64,000 nucleotides of DNA from J029 sp964482495 (GTDB lineage Bacteria > Planctomycetota > UBA1135): contig CAYZXS010000013.1 of assembly GCA_964482495.1 (NCBI GenBank), forward strand, positions 14,647 to 78,646, written 5' to 3'. Made by a program: the position numbers and the translations under genes. Position 1 is the first letter of the stretch, and each line of letters starts with the position of its first letter. Positions 63,965 to 64,000 of this stretch are shown here, one piece after another. The notes under the pieces were generated by a model that saw only the letters and a list, made by a program, of their open reading frames with translations, was not told the DNA's origin and made no database searches.

Positions 63965-64000
63965 ATTGAGACGTCGTCCGTCGATTTTCTTCCCGTCTCC
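63965..64000. other. Window end, no feature
   Basis: 36 bases after the dehydrogenase stop; no terminator or gene start recognised. Confidence 0.5.

Noticed and set aside
1..64000. CRISPR arrays, rRNA, tRNA and complete IS elements
   Set aside because: No repeat-spacer pattern, rRNA or tRNA sequence, or transposase was recognised anywhere; the only recombinase is the truncated integrase.

Overview
The window is very GC-rich bacterial chromosome. It is dense with secreted proteins that carry a short Sec signal ending in an AQ-type cleavage site, beta-propeller or calcium-loop bodies and one recurring C-terminal module. Together with sulfatases, FG-GAP proteins, HEAT and TPR proteins and a membrane aminopropyltransferase-like protein, this suggests a deep-branching Planctomycetota lineage. 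That is an inference from gene style; no rRNA or tRNA gene was seen. Many genes have a TANNNT hexamer 6 to 9 bases before the start codon and no Shine-Dalgarno sequence, so leaderless mRNAs look common.

Layout. 1-6.7 kb: argR with its own ARG boxes, then three secreted proteins (two of them tandem Asp-box propellers) and a TPMT-type methyltransferase. 7-12.4 kb: a methyltransferase/aminopropyltransferase-like pair, divergent mutY and a zinc-ribbon protein. 12.5-19 kb: a secreted HEAT protein and a histidine kinase, small membrane protein and PhoB-type regulator operon with three TGTCAA direct-repeat sites of 11-bp period. 19-25 kb: FG-GAP, carboxypeptidase-regulatory-like and passenger-like surface proteins. 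24-31 kb: two related HAD hydrolases bracketing a cupin and a HipBA pair, then a hybrid sensor kinase. 31-41 kb: a sulfatase-like/ankyrin fusion, small metabolic genes, lipoproteins, several gene remnants and a formylglycine-type sulfatase.

41-44.9 kb has lower GC. It holds a GH51 arabinofuranosidase and three VOC proteins on one strand, next to a truncated integron-type integrase. An attC-like 60-bp element and a GTTRRRY core site lie at gene boundaries, so this looks like a decayed gene-cassette array.

45-57 kb is one tightly overlapping minus-strand operon for a membrane-bound Hyb-type [NiFe] uptake hydrogenase: small subunit, ferredoxin, membrane quinone module, large subunit, maturation protease, HypA, B, F, C, D, E and a His-rich putative nickel permease. 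It carries the structural, cofactor-assembly and metal-supply genes for H2 oxidation. 57-64 kb: a CBM9/DUF5916-type outer-membrane protein, an STT3-like oligosaccharyltransferase, a secreted protein and a 3-hydroxyacyl-CoA dehydrogenase.
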